Part shown: positions 45,818-54,729 of the stretch, in pieces
How positions within the stretch are numbered: position 1 is the first letter of the stretch
How the letters are laid out: each line of letters opens with the position of its first letter
Made by a program: the position numbers and the translations under genes
The notes under the pieces: generated by a model
The model's input: the letters and a program-made list of their open reading frames with translations, nothing else
Told to the model about the DNA's origin: nothing
Databases searched by the model: none
From: JBJXHN01 sp046233135
GTDB taxonomy: Bacteria; Pseudomonadota; Alphaproteobacteria; Rhodospirillales; Rhodospirillaceae
Length of the DNA: 64,000 nt
Direction of reading: 5' to 3'
NCBI GenBank assembly: GCA_046233135.1
Contig: JBJXHN010000006.1
Coordinates: 372,001-436,000, forward strand

Positions 45818-46813
45818 TCAGGCCGCTTCGCTGAGGGCGAGGTCGGGGAAGACGTCGCCCAGCAGATGGCGCCAGTGGCGGGAGGCGTCGACCGCATCGC
45901 CGTCGGCGACGGCTCGACGGGCCTGTGCCATCCGCCATTGGGAACCGCGCAAAGTGTCCCACCACGGCGGGGCGACACGCAGCCGGTGGACGCCTCCGGG
46001 CAGGGGCAGGATCAGCGGCGTGGCGGTGATTGCCCAATCCGCGAAGGCTTCGAACAGATCCGCCGGCTCCACGCAATCGTCTGCGGCACCGATTTCGAAG
46101 AAATACTGAACCAGCAGGTCGGCGGCGAAGCCGGACAGGGTGATGTGATGGCGGCGCACCCAGCTTTTCAGCATCAGGGCAAGCTGGCGGGGGGCATCCC
46201 CGTAGACCTGGGTCATCTGCCGGCGGGCGACGGCCTCTGCCATCGGGTCGAAGGGGATCCACTGGCCGTTGGCGCCGGGAATGTACAGCCGGCTGCCCAG
46301 ATCCCGCACGGGGACCAGCCGCAGGCGCTGGTCCATCACCGTTATGGCAATCCGGCGGGCGGTGCGGGCCTGGCGGGCATCGGGGGACAGGCCCACGCCG
46401 GCGGCGGTGGTAGCCAGACGGTCCAGGGCGCGGTCGGTGGTCGGGGCGTAGGCGCACTCTTCTGTCAGCCAGACAAACAGATCCGCCGAGCTGTCGCGCA
46501 AGGCCGTGCCCCGCCCCACGGACCCGCCGAGCAGGGTGTTGGTGAAGGCCAGGGGCGGATGACCAGGACCGATCCGATAGCGCAGGTGGCGGACGGCGAA
46601 GGTGCTGGCCTTGTGCACCGCTGATAGGGCATCGGGGCCGAGAGCGGCGTCCCACAGAAACCGGTCGAAGGCGGCGGCGATGTGCCGGGCGGCGGAAAGG
46701 GCGAGAGGATCGATGCCGACGCCGGCGTTGGTACCGGCATTCGCGCCGTCAAAAGGCGCGATGGAAGACGTAACGGCGCCATCGGGCATGACATGGGGGA
46801 TGAAGTGGGTCAT
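45818..46813 (-). CDS. CD-NTase/SMODS-like nucleotidyltransferase-fold protein with degenerate active site
   Basis: 331 residues from the ATG at 46813, with GAGG 5 bases upstream. LLGGSVGRGTALRDSSADLF at 95-113 resembles the GS...GT..R..(S)DxD core of DncV/cGAS-type nucleotidyltransferases, and RLRLVPVR...YIPGANGQWIPFDP (163-190) resembles their DhVP...IPD...W..TDP segment. The helical part LMLKSWVRRHHITLSGFAADLLVQ fits the rest of the SMODS fold. However, the second Asp of DxD is Phe113 and the third acidic position is Arg165, so nucleotide transfer is unlikely. No CBASS effector gene is adjacent. Family assignment is by motif only. Confidence 0.6.
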   Translation of the reverse strand: MTHFIPHVMPDGAVTSSIAPFDGANAGTNAGVGIDPLALSAARHIAAAFDRFLWDAALGPDALSAVHKASTFAVRHLRYRIGPGHPPLAFTNTLLGGSVGRGTALRDSSADLFVWLTEECAYAPTTDRALDRLATTAAGVGLSPDARQARTARRIAITVMDQRLRLVPVRDLGSRLYIPGANGQWIPFDPMAEAVARRQMTQVYGDAPRQLALMLKSWVRRHHITLSGFAADLLVQYFFEIGAADDCVEPADLFEAFADWAITATPLILPLPGGVHRLRVAPPWWDTLRGSQWRMAQARRAVADGDAVDASRHWRHLLGDVFPDLALSEAA

Positions 46814-47344
46814 GGGGCCTCGTGCTGCGTTTTCCGTCCCGCCCGGCCGGGGCGGAGATTCCGTGACGAGGATAGGAAAACACGGGTCCGGTGAAGATTT
46901 GGTTTCTACGCCGGCCCCGAGGAGTCCCTTTTTAGCGACTGCGCTGCACAAAAAAATTGCCTGTGGGTAGAATGAATTACGGCGAAAGCATGGCGGGTGT
47001 GGGTTGAACCTGCGGGATCCGGCCCCAATAAGATAAGGGTTGCCGCGCCCGGGTTACGACGTCAGCGGTGGCCGACCTTATGCAGGCGGGACGTCGCGCC
47101 GTTGTCTGCACTCCATGGCTTCGGGCCGTGGAGGCGCTGGGCTGTTCTATGGGTCGGCTTTTCAGGATTCCGGTTTCGGTGGCCGTCGGCGAACGAGCGG
47201 CGGCACCTGGAGGGAACCGGTTTGCGGGCGCGGACTGGATGTGTGGTGGCTTCCACGCACGGGCGATTTTCCTGGGGCGGACGGCATGACGGGTCCGATG
47301 GGAAGGTGGCATGTGTGGGTGGCCGCCCTAACCGGAGGTTCGCA
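46814..47344. other. Divergent intergenic region, 531 bp, no gene seen
   Basis: Lies between the CD-NTase-like gene and the BCCT gene. Frames are open through it on the plus strand but have no ribosome binding site or family match, and the composition looks non-coding. A possible promoter (TGCACA, 17 bp, TAGAAT at ~46945-46973) faces the BCCT gene, which would give a ~370-base leader; that length could hold a regulatory RNA, but no known riboswitch core was recognised. Confidence 0.4.
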
Positions 47345-48949
47345 ATGTCAGAAGACCGCTTCGATACGGAGTATGAAGTCGGACAAGACAATATTCAGAA
47401 ATTTGGCATGGATATCCATAATCCTGTTTTCTGGGTTGCCGCTATTCTTGTCCTGTGTTTCGTCATTTTGTCCCTGGTGGTGCCGGAAGCCGCCAAAGCG
47501 GCATTCGAGGGATCAAAGCAGTGGTCGATCAATAATTTCGACTGGCTGTTCATGGTGGCTGGTAATATTTTTGTTCTGTTCTGTCTCGCCCTGATTTTCT
47601 TGCCCGTAGGCAAGGTTCGTCTGGGGGGCGAGGATGCCAAGCCCGAATTCTCGACCATCTCCTGGTTTGCCATGCTGTTCGCGGCCGGGATGGGCATCGG
47701 CCTGATGTTCTGGAGCGTGGCCGAGCCGGTTGCCTATTACACCGACTGGTGGGGTACCCCGCTGGGGGTCGAGCCCAATACGCCTCAGGCGGCGGAAATG
47801 GCCATGGGCGCCACCATGTTCCACTGGGGCCTGCACCCCTGGGCGATCTATGCGGTGGTGGCCCTGTCGCTGGCTTTCTTCACTTTCAACAAGGGTCTGC
47901 CCCTGACCATCCGGTCGGGTTTCTTCCCGCTGATCGGCGATTACGCCTGGGGCTGGTTCGGCAATGTCATCGACGTGGTGGCGGTGCTGGCGACCATCTT
48001 CGGCCTGGCCACCTCGCTCGGCTTCGGGGCGCAGCAGGCGGCCGGCGGGCTGGAGTTCCTGTTCGGCATCCCCAACACCATGCCCACCCAGTTCGCCATC
48101 ATTATCGGCGTGACGGCGGTGGCGGTGCTTTCGGTGGTGCGCGGACTGGATGGCGGCGTCAAGCTGCTGTCGAACATCAACATGACCATTGCGGCCCTGC
48201 TGCTCCTGTTCGTCATCATCGTCGGTCCCACCTTCGCCATTTTCGGCAGCGTCTGGGACGCCGCCACGGCCTATGTGACCGATATCGTCCCCCTGTCCAA
48301 CTGGATCGGTCGCGAGGATGACAAGTTCTACCACGGCTGGACCGTCTTCTATTGGGCCTGGTGGATTTCCTGGTCGCCCTTCGTCGGCATGTTCATTGCC
48401 CGCGTGTCCCATGGCCGCACGGTGCGGGAATTCGTCACCGCCGTGCTGCTGGTGCCGACCCTGGTCACCCTTGTGTGGATGGCGGCCTTCGGCGGCGCGG
48501 CGCTGGAGCAGGTGCAGGCGGGCGTCGGCGAGTTGGCCAACGGCATCGGCGATGTGGAACTGGCCATGTTCCAGATGCTGGAAAACCTGCCCCTGACGGC
48601 GATCACCTCGTTCGTCGGCATCTGCCTCGTTCTGGTGTTCTTCATCACCTCATCGGATTCCGGCTCGCTCGTGGTGGACAGCATCACGGCCGGCGGCAAG
48701 CTGGACGCCCCGGTGCCGCAGCGCATCTTCTGGGCGGTGATGGAAGGGGTTATCGCCGGTGCCCTGCTGTTCGGTGGCGGAGACGACGCCCTTGGCGCCT
48801 TGCAGGCGGCGGCGATCACCGTGGGGCTGCCGTTCACGGTGGTCTTGCTGGTCATGTGCATCAGTCTCTACATGGGTCTCAGTCACGAAACCCGATATGT
48901 GATGAATGCCCAGTCCAAAACCGCCCGTGGCGCCCACAGCAGCAGCTGA
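47345..48949 (+). CDS. BCCT family transporter (betaine/carnitine/choline type)
   Basis: 534 residues from the ATG at 47345, with GGAGG 6 bases upstream. Twelve membrane segments. AAGMGIGLMFWSVAEPVAYY carries the GMGIG sequence typical of sodium-coupled betaine carriers such as BetP; FHWGLHPWAIYAVVALSLAF and the tryptophan-rich VFYWAWWISWSPFVGMFIAR are the substrate-site helices. The termini are short, lacking the long regulatory C-terminal tail of osmosensing BetP, so it may serve nutrition rather than rapid osmotic response. Its substrate is probably glycine betaine or a similar quaternary amine. Confidence 0.94.
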   Translation: MSEDRFDTEYEVGQDNIQKFGMDIHNPVFWVAAILVLCFVILSLVVPEAAKAAFEGSKQWSINNFDWLFMVAGNIFVLFCLALIFLPVGKVRLGGEDAKPEFSTISWFAMLFAAGMGIGLMFWSVAEPVAYYTDWWGTPLGVEPNTPQAAEMAMGATMFHWGLHPWAIYAVVALSLAFFTFNKGLPLTIRSGFFPLIGDYAWGWFGNVIDVVAVLATIFGLATSLGFGAQQAAGGLEFLFGIPNTMPTQFAIIIGVTAVAVLSVVRGLDGGVKLLSNINMTIAALLLLFVIIVGPTFAIFGSVWDAATAYVTDIVPLSNWIGREDDKFYHGWTVFYWAWWISWSPFVGMFIARVSHGRTVREFVTAVLLVPTLVTLVWMAAFGGAALEQVQAGVGELANGIGDVELAMFQMLENLPLTAITSFVGICLVLVFFITSSDSGSLVVDSITAGGKLDAPVPQRIFWAVMEGVIAGALLFGGGDDALGALQAAAITVGLPFTVVLLVMCISLYMGLSHETRYVMNAQSKTARGAHSSS

Positions 48950-48972
48950 CGGCTGGCACGATACCGACAGAC

Positions 48973-49007
48973 GGGCCGGACCGGGGTGACCTGGTCCGGC
49001 CCTTTTT
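48973..49007 (+). terminator. Rho-independent terminator of the BCCT gene
   Basis: gggccggacc (48973-48982) pairs with ggtccggccc (48993-49002), a 10-bp GC stem with a 10-base loop, followed at once by TTTTT (49003-49007). It begins 23 bases after the BCCT stop codon. Confidence 0.85.
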
Positions 49008-49040
49008 CTTCGAGCGCGAGCAAAAGACAGAGAGGGACCC

Positions 49041-49598
49041 ATGGCCTTGCTTGAAACCCCTGCCGGTGATCTCGGCTGGGCGGCGGCACCGTTCTCCCTG
49101 GCCAATCCGGCCGGTGCCATTTACGGATTGGACGACCTGAAGGGACCCAGGGGGCTGGTGCTGGCCTTCATCTGCAACCATTGCCCCTATGTGAAGGCGA
49201 TGATCGGCCGCTTCGTTGCCGATGCCGGAGTCTTGCAGGGGATGGGGGTCGGGGTGGCGGCGATCATGCCTAATGACTGGAGCACGCATCCCGCCGATGC
49301 GCCCGACAGGATGGAAGACTTCGCCCGGGATCACGGGTTCACCTTCCCCTATCTGGTGGATGCGGATCAGGCCGTGGCGAAAGCCTATGGGGCCGTCTGT
49401 ACCCCCGATCTGTTCGGCTTCGACGGCGGGCTGATCCTGCGCTATCGCGGACGGCTGGACGCGGGGCGTGTGGAGGCCCCGCCGGCAGACGCCCCCCGCG
49501 ACCTGCTGGAGGCCATGCGCGCCATCGCCGAAGGCCGCCCCGCACCGGACGAGCAGCCGGCGTCCATGGGCTGTTCCATCAAGTGGCGGGCTGCCTAA
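49041..49598 (+). CDS. Thioredoxin-like / AhpC-TSA family protein
   Basis: 185 residues. ATG at 49041 with GAGAGGGAC upstream. A thioredoxin-fold protein with the active-site motif CNHCPYVKAMI (FICNHCPYV), then DWSTHPADAPDRM, FPYLVDADQAVAKAYGAVCTPDLFGFD and the terminal MGCSIKW. This is a widespread subgroup annotated as thioredoxin-family or redoxin-domain proteins; the physiological partner is unknown. No signal peptide, so cytosolic. The stop overlaps the stop of the convergent 64-residue gene. Confidence 0.9.
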   Translation: MALLETPAGDLGWAAAPFSLANPAGAIYGLDDLKGPRGLVLAFICNHCPYVKAMIGRFVADAGVLQGMGVGVAAIMPNDWSTHPADAPDRMEDFARDHGFTFPYLVDADQAVAKAYGAVCTPDLFGFDGGLILRYRGRLDAGRVEAPPADAPRDLLEAMRAIAEGRPAPDEQPASMGCSIKWRAA

Positions 49599-49789
49599 AA
49601 GTCGAAGACGACGGCCAGAACGAGGATGGCGCCCAGGACCACCGACCCCCACAGGGCCAGACCGGGGCCACCGCTGGCCCGACCCAGCCCCTTGGTGAAA
49701 CGGTCGGGCTCGCTTGGCAGGGGGCCGCTCTGCGGGGGCGGGCGGGTGTCCTCGGAAAGCGGCTCGTGAATCCTTTCAGTCTTGGTCAT
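49595..49789 (-). CDS. Small single-pass membrane protein, 64 residues
   Basis: MTKTERIHEPL to VVLGAILVLAVVFDF. A Pro/Glu/Asp-rich soluble N-terminal region of ~40 residues followed by one membrane helix (LALWGSVVLGAILVLAVVF) ending at the C-terminus, a tail-anchored layout. GGGAGC precedes the start. It begins 13 bp after the DUF4139 gene stop, so it probably belongs to the same transcript. I do not recognise the family. Confidence 0.7.
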   Translation of the reverse strand: MTKTERIHEPLSEDTRPPPQSGPLPSEPDRFTKGLGRASGGPGLALWGSVVLGAILVLAVVFDF

Positions 49790-49802
49790 GGCCCGCTCCC
49801 GG

Positions 49803-52016
49803 TCATGGCAGGCGCAGGTTGGCGATGAAGTCGTTGAGCGCGGTTTGCGCCTTTTCGGATTCTTCGCGTGCGGTGGTGCGTTCCTGTTCGATCCGTACCA
49901 GCCGGTCTTCCAGGCTGCCCAGGCGGTCCATGTAGCGGGCATGCAGGTCGCTGTTATCGGGCACCGCTTCCAGATTGTCGCGCACCCGGCTTTGATCCTG
50001 GGCAATGGCGGCAGCTTCCTGGTCCAGGCGAGCCAGTTGGCGGGAATATTCCTGGGTACGTGCGGCAAGCGTGGCGGCTTCGGTCAGGGCATCCCGCTCC
50101 TGCTCCGACAGGCCGTCTCCGCCCTGCATGGCGGCCAGGGTGGCGGAGTCCAGATCGCCGGCCTGGAAGCGATCCTCCAGCGGCTGCTCCAGCACCACCG
50201 CCAGTGTGCGGGTCTCACCGGCTCCCAGGCTCAGGTCCAGGCGGTGGGCGTCGGCGGTTTCCTGTGTCGTGACATCGTCCAGATCCGCCAAGTTCCAGCC
50301 GGAGCGCTTGGGATGGTCGATGACCACCGTCTTCTCGGTATCGGCGGTGTTGCGGATGGTGTAGGTGGTCTTGGATCGCATGACCGAGCGCAGGCGCAGC
50401 ACGCCCCGTGCAGCGGTCAGGCCGGTAACCTGGCGGTCGCGGCCTTCCTGATGCAGCACCGTCACCGACTGATCCACGGCGAAGTCCAGCAGGCGCTGAT
50501 CACCGGCCGGCAGCACGTCCAGCCGGGCATCCCCGAGATAGGCGAGGCCGTCGCTGTTCTCGTCCCCGCTGCCGCTCTTGCGTTCGTACAGGGTCACCGC
50601 ACCCGGCGGCAGGCCGTTGTCGGTGGCGTTGGTCAGGCGCACGGCGGCGAGCGGATGGGTGCCGCCGACCTGGGGCTGGAAGTGGGCAACCCGGGTGACT
50701 GGGATGGCCTCGTCCACCAGCGGCACCATCAGGGTATGCCCGGATTCCAGCGACACCGGATGGGGAAGAGTGAAAAGCACCTGGGCGGTGGCTTCGCTGC
50801 GTTCGGACGGTGCGGCCTGGATTGCGCCCATCATCGGGCCGGAGGTCATGGCGTCGCCGGCGAGAGCCATGGGGGCCGGCGCCTGGGAGGCGAAGCCTTT
50901 GGCCGCTGCCGCCGGCGGCGCATCCATCATGGCCGAGCGGGCACGCAGGGGCTGGCTCAGCACCCGTTCTTCGGTTTCCGCCCGTTCCCGGGGGTGGGTG
51001 TTCATGGCCAGATCCGCAGCGCCGCCGACCGCGCCGGAATCCGGCGGCGGCAGCACGCGGCCATAGACCTCCACCGGCACCTGCGGCCGTTCCACGCGAT
51101 AGGGGGCATAGAGGTCCTGGCGGAAGGTGACGGGATTGCCTGACACGATGGACAGGCTGACGTTGCGCCAATGGGTGCCCGATAGGTTTTCAAGCACCGC
51201 CCAGCCGGCGAGCCGGGCTTTCGGACCCGTATCGTCCGCGGGGCTGGTGGAAGGCGTGGCCTTGGTGCCGCCGGTTCCGGTCGCCGCACCGCCGTCCTGT
51301 TCCGGCGGCAGGGTCAGGCGCCAGGCGGCCTTCCACAAGGGCACTTCGGCCACATAGCTGGCAGTGACCCGGCGCTGGCCGCCGTCGGACAGGGTGATGG
51401 CCAGGGTGCGGCTGTCACGCTCCCGATGGCGGGCGAGCGCGGCCAGGCCGGTTTCCACGGCGGCGGCCACGTCCGGGTCGTCGAAGCGGATGCCGTTGGC
51501 GCTTTCCAGAATAATCTGGCGCAGTCCCCCGGGGCTGAGGATACCCAGCCGGTGGCGGACCTGGGTATTGCCCTCCTTGTCGGTGGTTTCCTCCGGCGTG
51601 ACGGAGACGATCCGGCCGCTGAGCGCTGCCATGCCTTCTATGGTGACTTTGGCGCCGCGCAGGGCACCCAGCAGCGCTTGCGGGCTTTCCAGAGCTTCGG
51701 GACCGATGGGCAGGGCGCGGAAAACGTCGTCCAGGGGCTCGCGCACGGCCAGATCCACCGACACCGGCCGGCCGGCGGGATCGCTGACGGTCAGGCTTTT
51801 CAACACATCGTCCACCTGGTCCAGGCGCACGGTCAGTTCCAGGATGGCCGGGCCGTCGACCAAGGCGCTATGCTCGAACAGGCCGACACCGCCGGTGGAC
51901 AGCATGACCTTTTCCAGCCGCAGGTCTTCGGCGCTCCAGGCGGGACCGGCGGCGATCAGCATGCCGGCGACCAGGGCGGGCAGGGGCGGGCGGCGGAAGG
52001 GACGGCGGAGCGACAT
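49803..52016 (-). CDS. DUF4139 domain-containing exported protein
   Basis: 737 residues from the ATG at 52016, chosen for GAGAGG 6 bases upstream (an ATG 12 bases earlier is possible). Signal peptide (PPLPALVAGMLIAAGPAWSA). The N-terminal ~200 residues are strand-rich (LRLEKVMLSTGGVGLFEH, LTVRLDQVDDVLKSLTVSD); DUF4139 features follow (ASYVAEVPLWKAAWRLTL, LAGWAVLENLSGTHW, the DLYAPYRV segment). The C-terminus (~630-735) is a coiled coil (ARTQEYSRQLARLDQEAAAI). It is probably periplasmic or surface-associated; the function of the family is unknown. Confidence 0.9.
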   Translation of the reverse strand: MSLRRPFRRPPLPALVAGMLIAAGPAWSAEDLRLEKVMLSTGGVGLFEHSALVDGPAILELTVRLDQVDDVLKSLTVSDPAGRPVSVDLAVREPLDDVFRALPIGPEALESPQALLGALRGAKVTIEGMAALSGRIVSVTPEETTDKEGNTQVRHRLGILSPGGLRQIILESANGIRFDDPDVAAAVETGLAALARHRERDSRTLAITLSDGGQRRVTASYVAEVPLWKAAWRLTLPPEQDGGAATGTGGTKATPSTSPADDTGPKARLAGWAVLENLSGTHWRNVSLSIVSGNPVTFRQDLYAPYRVERPQVPVEVYGRVLPPPDSGAVGGAADLAMNTHPRERAETEERVLSQPLRARSAMMDAPPAAAAKGFASQAPAPMALAGDAMTSGPMMGAIQAAPSERSEATAQVLFTLPHPVSLESGHTLMVPLVDEAIPVTRVAHFQPQVGGTHPLAAVRLTNATDNGLPPGAVTLYERKSGSGDENSDGLAYLGDARLDVLPAGDQRLLDFAVDQSVTVLHQEGRDRQVTGLTAARGVLRLRSVMRSKTTYTIRNTADTEKTVVIDHPKRSGWNLADLDDVTTQETADAHRLDLSLGAGETRTLAVVLEQPLEDRFQAGDLDSATLAAMQGGDGLSEQERDALTEAATLAARTQEYSRQLARLDQEAAAIAQDQSRVRDNLEAVPDNSDLHARYMDRLGSLEDRLVRIEQERTTAREESEKAQTALNDFIANLRLP

Positions 52017-52186
52017 CGGACCTCTCATGGTGCGCGAAGGAAGTATCGGGGCTGGGACGAGGATGGGTAGCGGTTTCCTGTGTCCAGAAAAAGGCGGGAA
52101 ACGCCGTAGGGCGTTGACGGATGCCCCCGGTGCAGGGCACCTCTTGGAGCCGAAAGATATGGGGACGAACCGGGAGGTGGGAAACC

Positions 52187-52987
52187 ATGCAGGGACGGGT
52201 GTTGATCGTGGCGGGGTCGGATTCCGGCGGGGGGGCCGGGATCCAGGCCGATATCAAGGCGGTGACGGCGCTGGGCGGCCATGCGGCCACGGCCATCGCT
52301 GCACTGACGGCCCAGAATACCCTGGGTGTTTATGGAATTCATCCAATTCCCGTACCTTTTGTCCGCCAGCAGATGGCGGTGGTCCTGGATGATATCGGGG
52401 CCGACGCCTTGAAGACCGGCATGCTCGCCACCGCCGAAGTGATCGAGGCCGTGGCCGAAGAGGCCGCCGCCCGGGCGCCCGGGGTGCCACTGGTGGTCGA
52501 TCCGGTGATGGTCGCCAAGGGGGGGCATCGTCTGCTGGCCGAAGATGCGACTCAGGCGCTGATCGACAGGCTGCTGCCGCTGGCCGCGATCCTGACGCCC
52601 AACCTGCCCGAAGCCGAAGTGCTGACCGGCATGACCATCTCCGACGAAGCGGCCATGGCCGACGCCGGCCGCAGGCTCTGCGGCCTTGGTGCGCGGGCGG
52701 TGGTGATGAAGGGCGGCCATATGGACGGCGATGAGCTCGTGGATCTGCTGGTGACCGAAACCGGCGTGACCCGCTTCACCGGCACCCGGCTGCACACACG
52801 CTCCACCCATGGTACCGGCTGTACCCTGGCCTCGGCGATTGCCGCCGGCCTTGCCCAAGGGCTGGATCTGGACGCGGCCGTCAGCCGTGCCCGGGCCTAT
52901 GTGCGCCGGGCCATGGAGACCGCCCCGGGGCTGGGCGCCGGCCACGGTCCACTGAACCACGGCCATACGGTCACCGCCTTTCCCTGA
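52187..52987 (+). CDS. thiD: Hydroxymethylpyrimidine/phosphomethylpyrimidine kinase
   Basis: 266 residues from the ATG at 52187 (MQGRVLIVAGSDSGGGAGIQ), preceded by GGGAGG. A ribokinase-family enzyme that phosphorylates HMP and HMP-P for thiamine synthesis. VAGSDSGGGAGIQADIKA is the N-terminal signature, LVVDPVMVAKGG the central one, and STHGTGCTLASAIAA the ATP/anion-hole motif with the catalytic Asp replaced in register by HGTGC, as is usual in ThiD (Cys). No other thi gene is in the window, and no TPP riboswitch is recognisable upstream. Confidence 0.95.
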   Translation: MQGRVLIVAGSDSGGGAGIQADIKAVTALGGHAATAIAALTAQNTLGVYGIHPIPVPFVRQQMAVVLDDIGADALKTGMLATAEVIEAVAEEAAARAPGVPLVVDPVMVAKGGHRLLAEDATQALIDRLLPLAAILTPNLPEAEVLTGMTISDEAAMADAGRRLCGLGARAVVMKGGHMDGDELVDLLVTETGVTRFTGTRLHTRSTHGTGCTLASAIAAGLAQGLDLDAAVSRARAYVRRAMETAPGLGAGHGPLNHGHTVTAFP

Positions 52988-53038
52988 CTTCCCCTCTTTA
53001 GCCCCGGATTTTCCCCCCCCCTTATGGAGACGCCGTCG

Positions 53039-53851
53039 ATGACCCTGCCGTTCTATCAGGTGGATGCCTTCACCCGGACCCGCTTCACCGGCAATCCAGC
53101 CGCCGTTTGCCTGATCGACGGAGCCTGGCCGGCCGATGACCTGTTGCAGGCCATCGCCGCCGAAAACAACTTGCCCGAAACGGCTTTCGTGCTGCGCACC
53201 GACAATCCGGTCCATGGCCTGCGCTGGTTCACCCCGACCATCGAGATGGACCTGTGCGGCCATGCCACTCTGGCCAGCGCCCATGTGCTGATGCGTGAAT
53301 TGGGGCAGGCGGGACCGTGCCGCTTCGATACCCGATCGGGTATTCTGACGGTGGAAGACGCCGCTGACGGCGAGATGTCCATGGACCTGCCGGCCAATCC
53401 CGCCCGCACCGTGGTCTTCCCTGACGTGCTGGACCGCATCCTGCGGGTGCGTCCGCTGGAGGTGGCCCAGGCCAAGGGCGGGATCACCGTCGTGGTGGTC
53501 GACAGCCCGCGGACGGTCGCCGAAGCCCGGGTCAATCTGGCAGCGCTCAAGACATCCGGCATCTCCATGATGATCCTGACGGCCCCGGCGGGCGGACCGG
53601 ACAGCGAGGATGGCTGCGACATCGCCAGCCGCGTGTTCGCTCCCGCCGAGGGGATCGACGAAGATCCGGTGACCGGAGCGGCCCATTGCGTGCTGTCCCC
53701 CTTCTGGGGCGCGCGGCTGAAGACGGACACCCTGGTGGCCCGCCAGTTGTCGGCCCGGGGCGGCATGATGACCTGCACCCTGAACGGAGACCGGGTGACC
53801 ATGCAGGGGTCTGCTGTTACCGTCATTCGCGGGACCTTCGACGCCCCTTGA
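53039..53851 (+). CDS. PhzF family isomerase-like protein
   Basis: 270 residues from the ATG at 53039, with GGAGA 8 bases upstream (an ATG 15 bases earlier has none). LPFYQVDAFTRTRFTGNPAAVC, ENNLPETAFVL (Glu47, equivalent to the acid/base Glu45 of PhzF), DLCGHATLASAHVL and EDPVTGAAHCVLSPFW are the diagnostic blocks of the diaminopimelate-epimerase-like fold. Most members outside phenazine clusters have no known substrate, and no phenazine genes are present here. It follows thiD by ~50 bp on the same strand. Confidence 0.93.
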   Translation: MTLPFYQVDAFTRTRFTGNPAAVCLIDGAWPADDLLQAIAAENNLPETAFVLRTDNPVHGLRWFTPTIEMDLCGHATLASAHVLMRELGQAGPCRFDTRSGILTVEDAADGEMSMDLPANPARTVVFPDVLDRILRVRPLEVAQAKGGITVVVVDSPRTVAEARVNLAALKTSGISMMILTAPAGGPDSEDGCDIASRVFAPAEGIDEDPVTGAAHCVLSPFWGARLKTDTLVARQLSARGGMMTCTLNGDRVTMQGSAVTVIRGTFDAP

Positions 53852-53899
53852 ACCACGCAGACACCGCCGTTTCGGATCCACCGACCGGGAGACCTGTTC

Positions 53900-54613
53900 A
53901 TGACCGAGGAAATCTTTCGCACCGATTCCTATCAGTCCTCCTGCGACGCGGTGGTGATCGCGGCGGATGAGGGCGGAGTGGTTCTGGATTGCACCGTGTT
54001 CTATCCCATGGGCGGCGGCCAGCCGGGTGATACCGGACGGCTGCTACCCAAGGACGGCGGGGCGGCCCTGACGATCACCGACACCCGCTATGGAGAGGAC
54101 GGCCGCATCCGTCACCTGCTTGCGGAAGGCGAGGCGGCTCCTGCTCCAGGCACGGCCGTGCGGGCAGAGATCGACTGGGAGCGCCGCCACCGCCTGATGC
54201 GCATGCACACTTGCCTGCATCTGCTGTGTTCGGTGGTGCCCGGCGGTGTGACCGGCGGCAGTATTGGCGACGGCAAGGGACGGCTGGATTTCGATCTGCC
54301 CGATGGTGCGCCGGACAAGGCGGCGTTGACCGATCAGCTGAACGCCCTGATCGCCGCCGATCATCCGACGGAGCTGCGGTGGATCGCCGATGCGGAACTG
54401 GACGCCCAGCCCGACCTGGTGCGCACCATGTCCGTGAAACCGCCCAGCGGCAGCGGCCGGGTGCGGCTGCTGGACATCGCCGGGGTGGATCTTCAACCTT
54501 GCGGCGGCACCCATGTGCGGCGGACCGGGGAAATCGGCCCGGTGAGCGTGTCGAAGATCGAGAAGAAAGGCCGCATGAACCGGCGGATTACGGTGACTTT
54601 CGCCGATTCTTGA
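53900..54613 (+). CDS. Alanyl-tRNA editing protein AlaX (trans-editing deacylase)
   Basis: 237 residues. A stand-alone version of the AlaRS editing domain that hydrolyses Ser-tRNA(Ala) or Gly-tRNA(Ala). Zinc ligands are His103 and His107 (HTCLHLL) and Cys201 and His205 (CGGTHV); FYPMGGGQPGDTG is the N-terminal glycine-rich loop, and KIEKKGRMNRRI the C-terminal KKGRxNRR motif. The size fits the AlaX-M type. It lies downstream of the PhzF-like gene, 48 bp apart. Confidence 0.93.
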   Translation: MTEEIFRTDSYQSSCDAVVIAADEGGVVLDCTVFYPMGGGQPGDTGRLLPKDGGAALTITDTRYGEDGRIRHLLAEGEAAPAPGTAVRAEIDWERRHRLMRMHTCLHLLCSVVPGGVTGGSIGDGKGRLDFDLPDGAPDKAALTDQLNALIAADHPTELRWIADAELDAQPDLVRTMSVKPPSGSGRVRLLDIAGVDLQPCGGTHVRRTGEIGPVSVSKIEKKGRMNRRITVTFADS

Positions 54614-54729
54614 TGGTGTGATTTCGTCTATGTGACCGGGCAGGTTGCGCGGGTGGGCCGATAGGGACTTGCTTCGGGTGGGGCTGCCGTGGATCATGAG
54701 GCCACCGGAAACCGAGGGGCACTCCGATC

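Noticed and set aside
45818..46813. Active CBASS cyclase
   Set aside because: The metal-binding acidic residues are replaced, and no effector, Cap2/Cap3 or HORMA/TRIP13 gene is adjacent.
46997..47344. 116-residue N-terminal extension of the BCCT transporter
   Set aside because: No similarity to the family, Arg/Gly/Trp-rich composition, and a strong ribosome binding site just before the ATG at 47345.
52029..52186. TPP riboswitch upstream of thiD
   Set aside because: The expected CUGAGA and ACCUGAUC cores are not present in the leader.
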